From Endomychus coccineus (taxonomy: Eukaryota > Arthropoda > Insecta > Coleoptera > Endomychidae), in contig OY294068.1 in the NCBI GenBank assembly GCA_958510875.1, positions 12,191,282 to 12,255,281 of the forward strand: a stretch of DNA of 64,000 nt. Direction: 5' to 3'. A program made the translations under genes and the position numbers. Below the pieces are notes generated by a model. It saw nothing but the letters and a program-made list of their open reading frames with translations. It was not told where the DNA came from and made no database searches. Position 1 is the stretch's first letter; each line of letters begins with the position of its first letter. This document shows, piece by piece, positions 44,385 through 56,986 of this stretch.

Positions 44385-45440
44385 AGACTTGAAAGGAATA
44401 TGGCTTCAAATTTTTGTTTTTTTCAAAAAGTGCCTACAATTCTGAAATATTTTCAATCTTCCTTCGCTTTCGGTTATACCGGAACTAATTTATAGGAGTT
44501 AATAACATTCTGACAACTTAATAAATAGCACGCTATTTTTTTAATTTTCATTTGACTAAAACTAATATTCACGAGGAAAATTGAAAAACAGATTCGTAAT
44601 TGCGAGCATTTAGAAAAAAATAATAGACTGAAACCGTGCAAAACACATTTAGGTTGCCATGGATAGGTGTATTTTTTCGCATTTAAGATACAACGTTTAT
44701 TGGGAAAATGTATCCAAATAAAGTAGTGATTCTACATTTATTTTATCAAGAACATTGAACCAGTTAGCAACAGGTTGGTACCCATTGGATTATTATTGTT
44801 GTTTAACATGGTTCCGTTAGTTTCAAAAGCCCCTGCGGCCTATTGTGCTTGCAATTGTATGGTGCTCCCGACCTTTGCACCCAGGCGATAACAATTTTCC
44901 TTAACCATCACTATGAGAATCGTAGGTTGCGGCGTTAAGGACCATAGATTTAACTCCGTTAGTTTTTTCTTTTGGGGTCCTCTAAAGGTGCTAGTTCATA
45001 AAACGCAGATTCAGACTATTCAAGATTTGCAGTAACCATGTCAACACGGAGTGCCATTTAACAAATGACGTTATTGTGATTTCAAATTTGCCACATCCAT
45101 GACACGTTAACACTTTTTTTTCACTTTTTCCGAAGAAATTTTCTCTGGCAGTTCCATAAAATAGTAAGTTGCCAAAATATCATTAACTTCTATAGATTGG
45201 TTTTGAAGATAAATAAGTGATAAAGTAAGAACGGCAAACGATATATATATTTTGTTTAAATTGTAATAATTCAAAAACAGTTGAGAATCAAGGTAGGGTT
45301 GTATCATCAAAATCTATTTAAAATAACAAAGATGATATCAACTTCCGGTTATACCGAAACGGGGAAGATTGAAAATATTCCAGAACCTTTTTGGAAAAAA
45401 TCTTACAAAGAATTCAAAACTATATTCCTTTTAAGAGATA
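44385..45440. mobile_element. Possible TIR element with CCGGTTATACCGG-type arms
   Basis: The left arm (about 44385-44490) and right arm (about 45330-45440) are inverted copies: AATATTTTCAATCTTCC and then the TTTCGGTTATACCGGAA type in the left arm match the complement of the right arm. Similarity continues outward through runs of T with small indels. No transposase lies between; instead a LINE 3' end (44796-45000) sits inside. No target duplication was established. Confidence 0.5.
44796..45000 (-). mobile_element. LINE 3' end, TAA-tailed
   Basis: On the minus strand, CAAGCACAATAGGCCGCAGG followed by GGCTTTTGAAAC ends in AACAATAATAATCC. The same terminal block occurs at 57744-57830, also with a TAA-type tail. 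Two independent copies with a shared 3' end and simple-repeat tail mark a LINE family. Confidence 0.55.
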
Positions 45441-45449
45441 CGTCTAGGG

Positions 45450-47585
45450 GGCAGGTTGAAAACGAACATCCTTTATACTTCTACGCCATTACATAATATT
45501 ACATAGCACTATTTCAATAGAATATATATTTATCTGATTCTTTCACGGAACTACTCATTTTTCCATTAGAACCAAATAATTCAGTATACACTTTCAATAA
45601 CACGTATTCCTTCAAATCTTTGAAAAAGTTGAATCTGCGAATTTAGCGGTCGAAGCAGATTTCTTTATTCTTTGCGCAATAACTAGTATTAATTCATAAT
45701 TATACCATATCCTGTTTATTTGATGCTACATTAAACCCAACGGTAAAGCAAATATTTTCATCTTTCAACTTCTGCCGCTCGATGTTTTCAAGATTGAAGT
45801 ACAACGAATTTATTGTTTCTTACAGAATCCGAAGCGGCGAATCAGAATTGAAAAACTCCGTGAAAATTATCACTTATTCTGTTGAAATACCACTATTATA
45901 CCATAAAATAGTTTGTGAAGCCATCTGAAATAATCATTTTTGCAACGTACACGCAGAAACAATCAGAGAATGTTAACTCTCTATTGATTCAAAATAAGCT
46001 ATAATTCTCGCTTTAATTTTCAACTTGCACAAATATTCTTTAGTTAATGATATGGCAAGTCATGTAATAATAACTACATTGATTCATATACGTTTTTTAA
46101 GAGAATCTAAACCCATTTCAACAGTATATTGGTTAAACTATAATTAAAATGTTGGTGCAGTACGAGTGTACCAGATATGTTATACGTTGTTGTTGACAGC
46201 TTCGTTAATACCTTCACAATTCTAAAATGGCTTTAGGTCTTCGAATAATTGACTATATGCGATTATCGCTGTAGGAGGCATTACTGAATATGAACTTCAC
46301 GAACTAGGAATGTGGAGAAGATGATCGACGTGTGACTAGAAGATTTATAGTTCAGGCTGGGATTTCGTGTGGAAACCAATGAAGAAATTAACAAAACAAA
46401 TTCAGACCACACTGGAATACATTACCATTGTATTAAAATTCACTTTGTTCCGAATACATAACGTTAATGCTGTTGTATCTAGAAAAACTATGTAATAAAA
46501 TTTCAAACACTTCCTTACATGACTATAATAATAAATATGAATATACATTATCTAATTAATTCTATATAATCCTAAAGCCTGAATACCTCAAAATAATATT
46601 AATGAGATGTTACATATACAGCTTGAGTCAGATCAAGCAACATATTGAAAGTTAATAAGTGCGATAAAGAATCGACGCAGTAAAGATAGCACTATTCCCC
46701 ACCTGTAACAGAATGGGCGTGATACGTGATTTATAACGCGCTTGTGAGTACCCCTTATGTTCCTAAATCCCGACAGAGACCACTATGACCGATTACTCCC
46801 GATATCTTCTTAGATTCTTACACTTGATGTGATAAGTAAATAAGCCAATTTTGTTTATAACAACGTCTCAAAGCTGCAATAACATATGATACACTATTGA
46901 TTTTTCTGCAAGCAGAGAATCGTAAAGCTCCAATAAAATCAACAACGACAATTATTTGCATGTCTCCAATATCTAGCATGATATTTGAGTCATACATTTT
47001 CATATTCTTCCTTCTCGCTTAAATTTAAGTTCATTCCACATAAACATCATTATAAACTTCATAATCAGAAGGATTTATATAAAATAACAAATTCTCAGAT
47101 AATGAAATTTAAAAATTAAAACTACTTCAAGTTCATTGGCTGGGTATTCAAAAGTATTAGCCAAATTCAACTCAACCCCCATTAACGAATGAGGAAAGTC
47201 ACGTGATCAATTTATCAAATCTTTTTTATATCTCTTTCGACTACACGAGATGTAAACATAGGTGAATACATAGATAGATAATGTGCAGATGAATCCAGCT
47301 TAAATAACAGTATTTGAAATGACTTTGTTAACTTACTACTACTCATAACTACTTTAGTAAACTGTCAACTGCCTGATACTAATAGTTAAACAGTTGAAAA
47401 CGGAAATGCCCCCAGATCATCAACTCATTTCTTCCTTTTGTATTATACGAATGGATACCGTAAAATTCTGTATAGTAACTACCATTCGACTGATGTTTGC
47501 ACAGACATTCAATCTTTATAAATATATAATCATTTAAATATCAAACCAACTTTATGACTATTACTATTCATTTGCGCGTGTATGT
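45450..47585. other. No gene recognised
   Basis: Long AT-rich stretch. The 61-residue minus-strand ORF at 46818-47003 has no domain. Confidence 0.4.
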
Positions 47586-47589
47586 TACC

Positions 47590-47860
47590 TTTAGATTTGA
47601 ACTTCAGTACAAATTTGGAGTCATCTGCAAATAACGATACTGAACATAAAAATAATTATGTAATTCAGTAGGTCATTGATAAAGATTACAAAAAGAATTG
47701 GTTGCAGAATTGTACCCTGAGGGACTCCCCATACATTATTTATGGAACATCGCGTGCCTCTGTCTATCAGTAATCCCTCGCGGTGGCATCGACAATGGTA
47801 ATATTTATAGAACATGGAGATTAAGTGTGCAATGACCAACCAGACGAATATCTCTAGTCT
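47590..47860 (-). pseudogene. LINE RT palm fragment
   Basis: The minus-strand frame 47621-47839 reads GTRCSINNVWGVPQGTILQPILFVIFINDLLNY, the RT block 4 region. After one frame change comes SLFADDSKFVLKFK (about 47600-47640), containing the FADD catalytic box. The sequence (GVPQGTIL-P-LF) differs from the FADD LINE family next door, so a second LINE family, Jockey/CR1-like, is present. Only one frameshift separates the two boxes. Confidence 0.75.
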
Positions 47861-47884
47861 GAGTGGAATCTTAGAGCTTCAGCT

Positions 47885-48270
47885 TCAGCTGATGTATGAA
47901 CGTGTAAACAGTACTACTCCGGGCAGGTCGAATCTGTGCTTTGTAGATTGTGTGGAGCTGCTAAGATGTAAAGTAGTTCTTGACACGGAATAGAAAACCA
48001 ATTTTCTGGCAACGGATCTGATATGTTTTGGGACCCGACTTCCTGGAGAAAATACAAACTTCGGCCTTGGTTCAATTAAGCTCCCCATTCAATTATTCCT
48101 GCCAGATCTTCTTTTAGTACATCGACATGTCTCCGTCTTGCACCTCCGGATGATATGGGGCACCTAGAGTAGAAAGCAGTATGAAATGTGTGCATTTGTT
48201 CAATGAGGCTTACATCAAATATATCATGAACTTGTGTATCATAAGTTAGCACTCGAAAAAGCATTACTAT
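47885..48270 (-). pseudogene. LINE RT thumb fragment (FADD family), F3
   Basis: The minus-strand frames give FHTAFYSRCPISSGGARRRHVDVLKEDLAGIIEWGA (48076-48264), then ARKLVFYSVSRTTLHLSSSTQ (47885-48088), then in another frame YKAQIRP. It is collinear with F2 from just after the catalytic box onward. It lies next to another LINE in the same orientation. Confidence 0.7.
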
Positions 48271-48300
48271 GGAGTTATAAAACGCTTACTAACTTATACT

Positions 48301-49096
48301 TATACCGGGACATCAAAAAGTATCTTGGTCAAGGGTGGTTGTGGAATCTAAAACGTGTGTCTTTACTTGTGTCAAATTAATTAATTTGAAGTTTCTAAAA
48401 GTGCGAAATTTCGCAATTTTATACGAATGTTATAACACTCAGAAGTCTATAGCGCTTCAAACTCCGGGATTTTCACTTGGCCTATCAAAATTAGAAGGTT
48501 CGAATTATCTAAAAACATAATTGCATGAACGCCAGACGTCCTATGTAACTAGCTACGAACGAAATCATTTTGACGTTTCCCTCGAGAAGCTCGCTACGCG
48601 TCAGTTGAGACCTGAGAGTACCTGCTTCTATTTTAATTAAATTTTCCTATTTAAACGGAATTTTTGGAAAAAAGGAGGGCCGTCGGGTGCGTATCGCGAC
48701 TAAATCTAACTACATGGAGCGAAAACGGTACGCAAAAAGCCCTCGTAAAGAAGTTCTATGTTCCTAACTTTTGCACTTTTCCAACTCGCGAGCTACGGGC
48801 TTCTCACGTGAACGTCATTCCGTTTATCGAAAATTAACTATTTTAAAACCGTTTTCGACCCGGTTTGTGGCTATCCCGACCTTTTAAAAGGTTCAAAGTT
48901 AACATTTCGACTATTTTTATTACTATATTAATTTATATTCATTATTGTTTTACAACTGAAATAAATAGGTATGCTATTTGTAGGTTATTGATGATGTCAG
49001 TGTGACAGTGACATAATTATTTCAAACGTAAACTAAGACATACGTTTTAGATTGCACAACCACCCTTGACCAAGATATTTTTGATATCCCGGTATA
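48301..49096. mobile_element. Non-autonomous TIR transposon with TATA flanks
   Basis: The arms start CCGGGACATC at 48305 and end GATATCCCGG at 49092. They are inverted repeats over about 65 bp, sharing ATCTTGGTCAAGGGTGGTTG and TCTAAAACGT. TATA stands on both sides (48301-48304 and 49093-49096); this could be a 4-bp duplication or a TA duplication beside TA. The roughly 650-bp interior is GC-richer than its flanks and has no transposase. Confidence 0.8.
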
Positions 49097-49099
49097 AAA

Positions 49100-49830
49100 T
49101 ACGGGTTAAGCTTATATAAAATCGTTCTGGTTTCTTTCTTTTAAATATGCTTTCCCACATAATGTAGTCAGACAGATATTCATGGTACTTAAAGTTGTTT
49201 CTAAGTTTATATTATTCCAACTGAATGTGATGCAATGTAAAGGGTCCAAGTTCTGGGGGTTCGTGATGGGTATGATTTGGTAGATGGAATGTATACCATC
49301 TTAGGCTTTAATGGTTTGTTGGGTAACACTTAGGTATGTAATTAATAGCACTTTAGATAGTAGTCACAAGACTAACGTAGACTAATGCTGATACTCAATG
49401 ACTGAAGATTAACTGCCATTAGACTAACTATTAACTGACTATTAGATCATTACTAGACTACCTAACAATACTCTATTATAATTTATAAATACCTCTCCAT
49501 CTTTGATAGATTCTTATCGTCACACCTTGTTGATAATTCGTTCTATGCCATCAGGCAATGAGATGGAGGCTGACGTTGAAACGGTATATCACAATAGTGT
49601 AACCTTGCTGAATAAGCAATCCTTATAACATAATGTTTTAATACTCACATGTTTATTTTTGACATAACATGTGAATAATAAAACAAACATAGTAATCTTT
49701 CGGATTTACCTACCTTAGGATTTACTGAAGATCCCTTATTAACACATTACAGTGATAAATGTGGATTATGAATTATAACGATTAAAAAAAATAATTTTAG
49801 TTAATAAATCTAACAAAGTGTACCATCACT
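49100..49830. other. No gene; low-complexity ACTA-type run
   Basis: A loose repetition of GACTAAC, GACTATTAG and CATTAGAC words at 49370-49465. Otherwise unremarkable. Confidence 0.4.
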
Positions 49831-49834
49831 TCCA

Positions 49835-49935
49835 ACAGATCATTGCTATGGAGCAGAAACAAAGTTGATGCCAAGACAGATTGCTGTGGAACACCAGCGT
49901 TAATAAGCCATTGTATTGGTGGAGACTGCGTCAAC
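49835..49935 (-). pseudogene. LINE RT fragment (FADD family), F4
   Basis: On the minus strand with shifts: HMVVVDAVST, then NAGVPQQSVLASTLFLLHSNDLLE. This is the segment just before the catalytic box in F1 and F2. It is about 100 bp long and lies in a unique surrounding. Confidence 0.65.
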
Positions 49936-49939
49936 AACC

Positions 49940-51300
49940 ACATGGTGTGGACACGACCAATAAATGATTACTTTCTTTAGAAAAACTTTGCCATCATTAT
50001 TGCTTGAGCACTAGGTTCACATAATCAATAATTTATAATGAACACGCAAAGTAAATCTCACTCCAATCAATTATTTTGTCAAGCTGACATATTTGTTATC
50101 TAGTTCTAGTAGTTTTAATTGGGGTTTTCTCTATTTACGTCTATATCACTGTTTACTTTCTTGAGTAATATCTCATTTACGTTTGTACGTAATACCCCAT
50201 TTAGCGAAGCATAAATTAATTTGTCTTTTGAAATGAAGCCTCCGACTCAAAATTGTCGGAGTTATTAATAATTAGCGAGCGACATATGGTCTTCTGAAGT
50301 AGAATATTAAACGTTTGCGCAACAGAGAACCTGAACGACGGCAATAAAATATCAAGTACACAAATAATGAGGCAGTCACCGTTTACCGCTATAAATAGGT
50401 TACATTATAGTGTTTTATTATGTTTATTTAAGACTGTTAAACGTAATGTTCATCTGATAGAAATTACTTCAAACCTTGTACGAACAAAACTAAATTCCGT
50501 ATCACTTAGTTCTTAATTAATATTGTTTTTCAGAATATTTTATACATGTTACATGTACAGATGGACGTTAGAATTATGAGCTTTGTGAATGGAAAGAATT
50601 AATTAGATATAAAACGAATATGCGTTTTGTTTAACTTCCTTTGATGTGCAGCTGGGCAACACAAATATCTCCTTTAATATTTTCAAGATTTATAGTGTCG
50701 TTTATAGTTTCAAAGTATCTTACAACTAACATCTCAGGCATTACTCTCAACACGTTAATAATTTCCAATGTGAATGTGATTTTTCAAATGGTTCATTTAT
50801 AAGATAGATATTAGGTTGTTATAATTAATTAACCAATTAAAATGTTTAATATTGTTGAGATATTGTATAATTGATTATGTCTATTCATGCACTAGAGGAC
50901 AAGATATATGAAATGCAACTGACATAATACATTGAGTGCCGCAATGACTATAAATAAATACAACATTAGTAAATCACTGGATGCTCTAAAATCACATTAT
51001 CAATCTTCATCAGATGCATCAGCTCTTCCTGAAAATGATACACAAAAGATATTCATTGCCAAGATAAAATAAATCAAACAAATGATTACATGATTGCAAC
51101 ATCATGTCATACTTAGAAACGAGATTTTTAGATTGAATTAAATCAGAATCCACCCCGAAACTCAGGTTGCTTAAGTTTTTCAAACTCATCTTGGAAAAAA
51201 AAACAGCCTGCTAGGAAAGGAACAATCTCAAGAATGTGAAGCTCAATGCGTGATATAGAACAGTACCGAACGCAGGATTCAATAAAAAGTTCTTCAATAG
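49940..51300. other. No gene recognised
   Basis: AT-rich, no domain-bearing ORF. Confidence 0.4.
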
Positions 51301-51309
51301 CCCAAATAT

Positions 51310-51900
51310 TGACATTAATCTTGAGTATTTCGCAGAGCAGCACGCCAAAGCACGGCACCATTTGGTATACGGATGGCTCTAAAATAAATACAAGAGTCTG
51401 AGCAGGCTTTTGCGGTCCTAGATATATTGATGGGTACTTCTTGCGAATGGGGGATCTCAATACCGTCTTCCAAGCCGTTATCCTTAATGTGCGGTGAAGC
51501 TACTCGGCTATGGTAAGATAAATGAAACCATCTGCATCTGTTCGGACAGTCAAGCGGACTCGATGCACTGTATAGTTCAACTGTAACCTCGAGACTCGTC
51601 AACGATACCAAGGAGTTCCATAACAAGCTCAACTTGACCTGGATTCTGGGTCACTGAGGTTGGCAATGGAATGAGGTCAGAGAAGGGGTCAGATTGGACG
51701 GTCCTGAAGACTCCCTTGCTGGTACCCCCTACAACGGTGGTATGAAGATCTTGCAGAACCGTCTGACAGATCAACATTCCTCAGCATGGAGAAGCATTGA
51801 CAGCTGCCAAACTGCCAAAGCGTTGCTTGACAGTGAAGTAGGCCTAAGAGCAAGCGAAATACTCTCGCTGAGTGGGTGAAGCATCAGGATAATCTCCACA
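51310..51900 (+). pseudogene. LINE RNase H domain and downstream linker, RH3
   Basis: The plus strand with shifts gives TIWYTDGSKINTRV (51360), GFCGPRYIDGYF, LNTVFQAVILNV, ICSDSQADSMHC, SRLVNDTKEFHNKLNLTWILGH, and then GPEDSLAGTPYNGGMKILQNRLTDQHSSAWRSIDSCQTAKALL. These are the RNase H aspartates (TDGSK, SDSQA), a final GH block and the linker toward the knuckle. FQAV stands where relatives have FQAE, so the catalytic glutamate is lost. Stops break the frame. It is a better-preserved RNase H than the copies at 25.4 and 34.8 kb, but probably a different family. Confidence 0.75.
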
Positions 51901-51904
51901 GGTC

Positions 51905-53500
51905 ACGGAAATCTGATGAAATTTAAACTTATAGTAATTAATAAATAGAACTCTGGGGTTGTAGCAACAAATCGAATATGACGATAATACAGGGAAGTCA
52001 ATCTAAAGTATAACGCATGATCACCAATGCCCTATGATATGTTTCCAACGAGACAATTCATAAAGATACATCAACGACGTCATAAAAGTATTGAACGCTA
52101 CAGTAAACTAGAAAGTCATTCCAAAAAACACTGCTGGTACCACATAACACTCAGGTGATGTGAAGAAAGATTAAGGAGAGCTTTTCACTGGAGAAGACCC
52201 AGTTCTAAGCTCATTAGCTTATGGAATATCTTATGATTCTGATTGCTAATAATTAAATATATAAAAATAAGGCTCATTGGTTGACCACTATCACAACGGA
52301 TTCTCCAATATCACTGATAAGTTCTAGGTATGTGGAAACGTTTATGTGCAATATTCAGTATGTGTTATGAGGAAACTCCCCAGAAACAAATCACCCTCGC
52401 GCGAAGGACAATATCCCCGTTTTATGAAAAATAAAATGACTTTTCGACTAAAACAACGAACATCGACCAAATCGTGAAATAGGGCAATTGTGTTCGATAC
52501 GAACGAAATATTATATTTCAATCGACATCAATCTCACATTTTCCAAACAAAAGCAGTCGTCTTTGATTCATAAGAATTCACAGTGTGGGATCGAGAGCTA
52601 TTCAGTTCTGTTTCAAATGAAATTCGTGATCCAACCGGAGTAGAGAAACTTGTTCTTCGCTTGAGGACATTAAAGTTTATATATAATATGCACATGTGTA
52701 GATATAACTTTTCAAAATTACGTTCGTGTTTGCTGTAAATAAGGCTTTCTGAATATTTACGTTATTTTCCAACCAGTTTGAAGCACTAAAGTAGACCACA
52801 TATAAAATCTTTTGAGTTTTGGTTTTCGTTTGCTAACACTATAAGTTAAATAAACGGCGCAATGTACCACATAAATAGTATAGATATACAATGGATGCTA
52901 TCACGCCATTTTACATAAATGAAATGTTTTGTGCAGAGGGAATATTCTACTTTGATGCAAAGGTAAAGAAAGCATAATACAATAGTCACGTTAGTGTCAT
53001 ATAAACTAGTAAATACACAACAAATAACTAATTAAGTTAAAAAAAATACCATATATTCGCCAATTTAATACAACCATTCATTCGTATTCACTCGCATTTA
53101 CAGCGACGTCACAAAAATGAGCTATATCAAAATTAGAATGGATATAACTCATCATTATGTCATCGTAAAACAGTCCTTGACTAGTTTAGTAGCACTCACT
53201 TCTTGACACTAACTACAATGATCTATCTCATCTGGATCTATTTTCGTTTTGTAGGTTAACTTCGTGTGCATAAAAAATGAAATGCTGGTTATCACATCTA
53301 TAAAATGATTCGAAATACTCATACCATCAACCGAATTTGAAATATACCACATACGTTTCAGATTCGTTATTCTCTTCATCGGTGTCATTCACTTCTTGAT
53401 TTTAATTTACCAAGCGTTGCTAACAAGTTGGGGTCATTCAGTGATCGGTTCCACAGCCTAATCAGTAAGTGGATATTTGAGAGAGTGGCTCAATCAAAAT
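51905..53500. other. No gene recognised
   Basis: AT-rich. I saw no inverted repeats or domain-bearing ORFs here. Confidence 0.4.
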
Positions 53501-53510
53501 ACAGTGTCCC

Positions 53511-53976
53511 TATGAGGACAAGGTGAAAACTCCCTGAAAAATTAAACAAGTGATGGTTTAGGTGGTTAAAACGTATTTTATTTCTAAACGTAATCTCCTT
53601 GTTGCCTGATACACTTGGTCCAAAGTTTTTCTGAATTTTCGATTCGATTCCTTCCAAATAATACGATTTCGGCAATCCTCCAAAATTTGTTCCAGCGATG
53701 ACCTCATCGTTGCAGCCACATGTCTTTCCGCCGAGCCATTGCTTCAAATCGGCGTCGAATCGATCCAACCAGGTCTGCACAATTAATCAATACGCGAAAT
53801 TCACTTTTTCCATGTTAACAAAAATCTTCAAGGACTTGTTTTCGATGGGTGACATATCAGCCTGAAAATTTTAATGCGTTCTAGTTAAAGATGGTACATC
53901 ACAAATGTCACATGGGATTTTGGATTGTGGCACCATCTATTTTATTTTTCAGAGACTTTTCACCTTGTCCTCGAAT
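53511..53976 (-). mobile_element. Deleted mariner-like element
   Basis: About 464 bp with inverted ends: GAGGACAAGGTGAAAACTCC and onward at the left pairs with the complement of ...GAGACTTTTCACCTTGTCCT. TA flanks the left end (53511-53512) and probably the right. Inside, on the minus strand, the frame 53490-53780 holds the C-terminus of a mariner-type transposase (TWLDRFDADLKQWL, then GGLPKSYYLEGIE), ending near the TIR. The N-terminus and all catalytic residues are missing, removed by an internal deletion. Such deletion derivatives can still be moved by an intact relative. Confidence 0.75.
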
Positions 53977-53979
53977 TAA

Positions 53980-54550
53980 TGAATTAGAATGGTCTCAATT
54001 AGAACCAAAACACTCAACGTGTATTGATCAAATGCCAATGTTCGGTATAAAAAATTGTAAAGGAGCAGTTAGACCATTGGATGTAATGACAAATGGTCAA
54101 TCGTTCTTGTACGATGTTCGCTGAAAGTTAACCGTCTTGGGAATTTATATTTACAAATCACCTGACTTTGCATTAGTTTGATTCAGATAAACGAAGAAAT
54201 GTTCAATGTAAGGAAATTATAAACAAATGAAGTGATGAAGTCTTCCAGATAACTCGATATATGCAACGTTAATGAACTGTGATCAATCGATCATTAGCTT
54301 CTCTAACTTTTGTAAACAAAATAGGTTTTGGACAGTTCTGCGGACCAAATGTATCATTGTAGGAACAGAAAATATGTTGGTAATTTTTTGTTCAAATGGT
54401 CTACATAATGAATTTTACTAATACTCTAATGTTCTATACTGACACCTGCTGTCACATGAACTATCAAAACTCTCCACAGAGAGAACGCATAAAATAGCAT
54501 GTTAATTCACATCGATGAAGTCACATGAATCTTAAAATGAGAATTTCTGA
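53980..54550. other. No gene recognised
   Basis: AT-rich spacer between two transposon remnants. Confidence 0.35.
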
Positions 54551-54558
54551 CACTTGTA

Positions 54559-55800
54559 CAGGGTGAACCAAATTGGATGTCCTTTAGGGTATCTTTATTA
54601 ATATCCACCCTAGAAAAATACCGACCGCGCATCGTTGAGCTTTTTTCTTGGAACAAATTTCGGGATGCCTATGAATTTTGACTCGTGTCATTTATTTAGG
54701 CGCTGTTGCCAAATACGGGATTTCAACAAAGCTACGTAACATGTTTCATGTTGGAGCTATCGCCATATATGTAAAACATTATATAGACACATTTGTATTT
54801 TTTAAAATATAAACCGGAGTAGGCTGTGGTTTCGTGAAAATACGATTTTATGTCTATTTCAACAATTTATAATATGATTGGTCTGACATTATTTTTTTTC
54901 GATTTTTGTAAATTGTTAATTTTTCCGTATTATAGTCAAATAGGCTTTTTTCAGAGAGGAACAATAAATTATTAGACATTCTTGTCATTGTGATGCAAGT
55001 CTTTCAAATTGTTGATTCGATAGTTATCGGGTTATTTCGCTTTTATAAATAAATTATGATGTACGAAAACGCCGAAAATATGACATGATTGAGTGTAATT
55101 TGTAACACATATGCAGAAGCGGCGGGAGAATTGTATTGGCCAACGATATCCAGATAGATGCCAGCAGTGTTTGAAAACTTTCAAAAGGCTAAATAAAGGA
55201 GAATTCAAAAACGTAGGGTTCATTTAATCAATACCTTGAGAAGATGAAGATTCACGTACCATTGAAGTAATAGGGAATCCAGAAATATCCTCTAGAGAAA
55301 TTACAAAGATTTCACAAAATTCTGTTGTTCTTAATTCAAAGAAAAAACAAATTTAAACCCTACAAATATCGAAAAGTGCAATACTCGCTTCCGGGAGACA
55401 AAATTTAAAACGAATAGATTTTTGCAATTGGTATTTGCAGAAGCTACAGATGAACGCACATTTTTTGCAGAACGTAATATGAACTGATGAAAAGTTGTAA
55501 GCAAACCTACGGGAATAGGAGAATTAGTCTAACATTCATAAAGTGATATTTAACAAATAGAACTCAAAGAGTTGGAATTCAAGCTGAGGATGGATCTATA
55601 TTTTTTGTATATGTAAATGACCTCAGATCAGAGAATGAGAAACGGTGCCTCTCAGTTGAGTTTGTTATAATTAGAGTTAGTGAATACTCACGACTTACAT
55701 AATGAAATAAAGTGGTGAATAATATCGGAACAAGCTTTATTTTACTGGGATATTATTTCAAATAAAATATATTACCACTTTTACCTGATGCAAACTACAG
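54559..55800 (+). pseudogene. Decayed transposase related to the 7-12-kb family
   Basis: The left end TA|CAGGGTGAACC at 54557-54569 resembles the CAGGGTGTCCC start of the long-TIR family. From about 55051 the plus strand with frame changes gives MYENAENM, TYAEAAGELYW, QRYPDRCQQ, KTFKRLNKGEFKNVGFI (the DUF4817-type DNA-binding region), SREITKISQNSVVLNSKK, RIDFCNWYLQ (compare RALFCQWYLQ in the 7-kb gene) and TDEKL (first catalytic aspartate; compare WSDECF). The second and third aspartates were not found, and the right end was not located. It is a dead element of the same lineage, clearly diverged from the 7-kb copies. Confidence 0.7.
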
Positions 55801-55804
55801 TAAA

Positions 55805-56710
55805 CGGTAATACAAAGCAAAGGAACTACCGAAACGCAATTTCCTAGCTAGGGAGAGAACAATAATTGCAGCCTATAAATATTAAAACTCTTCTACAGTA
55901 TTACGAATGCGCTGCGGTGTGCAATATTCTAGGTAACTAGACGCCGCCAAGGAAAGAAAACAGCGGAATCTGCGCCGCTGTAGCGCTCGTAAAACCTCTC
56001 GTAAAATCAACAAAATGTACTTGAAGAAAGGAACAATTTGATTTTCTGTGTAAAATGTGGAAGGTCGTAAATTACAAATGTAAATAATTCATCAATTTGT
56101 TTCACCGTAGTCGTGCCCGAGTTCACTTCAATACTAATCGAACAAGTTTCACCTGACTTCAGTATTTTTATGGCGGTTATTAAATATTATTTACGCTCCA
56201 GGGAACCCTTTCTGGATGTACCGAGTAAATACCGTTCGAAGTCTCCCCCGAGATAGTCTATTCTTCTTCCTAAACGCCAGGAAATGAACGTTGTTGTGTA
56301 TTTATGACAACGGTATATAGCCTCACCTGAAAAAAGCCATTAACGCAGGCAGATACCACTTGAGATATCAATAAAGCGCATTGTTTACTTCCTTCGAAGA
56401 AAAAGTTGGCGATTCATTAGATGAGAAGAAGGTCTCCGCCATCTACACGTTCCGTGAACTGAACATATTTCTGAATTTGTCAGTGATCGATTGATCACAG
56501 TTCATTTTATGTTAGAGCGGATTTTAAAATGCATCAAAGATATACGGGTGCACGTCATGCACCATAGACGTCATGTATTATCTCTATGTCATTCACAGTG
56601 CGGTAACTGGATTCAAAATGGGGGATGAGCGTACTAAAATCGGTACTTTTTTCACTTCTCTGGTTGGCTATTCTATGCTAATAAGATAACCTAATTTGGT
56701 TCCGATTCAG
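55805..56710. other. No gene recognised
   Basis: Mixed composition, with a GC-richer patch at 55905-55995 (GCTGCGGTGTGC ... CGCCGCTGTAGCGC). No ORF or repeat was assigned. Confidence 0.35.
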
Positions 56711-56986
56711 ATGTGATTCTTGAGGTCTTTGTAGCTTATTATCGACTATCGAGTTTTCCCTCAGATAGATCACTCCATGTGTTGGTTGACGGAGTCTCAT
56801 CCGATAAAATGGCTATTAACGCTCGTCTTCCAACTTTGTTTCTATTCCATATCAACTATCTGTGGGTAGTGACCTCTTGTCACGTTCAGAACTCGGCATA
56901 TGATGGTACACTTCATACCGCTTACTCATATAGAGCCCCTTTATGATCTAATGAAACTAGAGAGCAAGACAAACAGGTCGCAATCA

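Noticed and set aside
51143..51777. Minus-strand ORFs of 66-105 residues
   Set aside because: Antisense to the LINE RNase H remnant on the plus strand.
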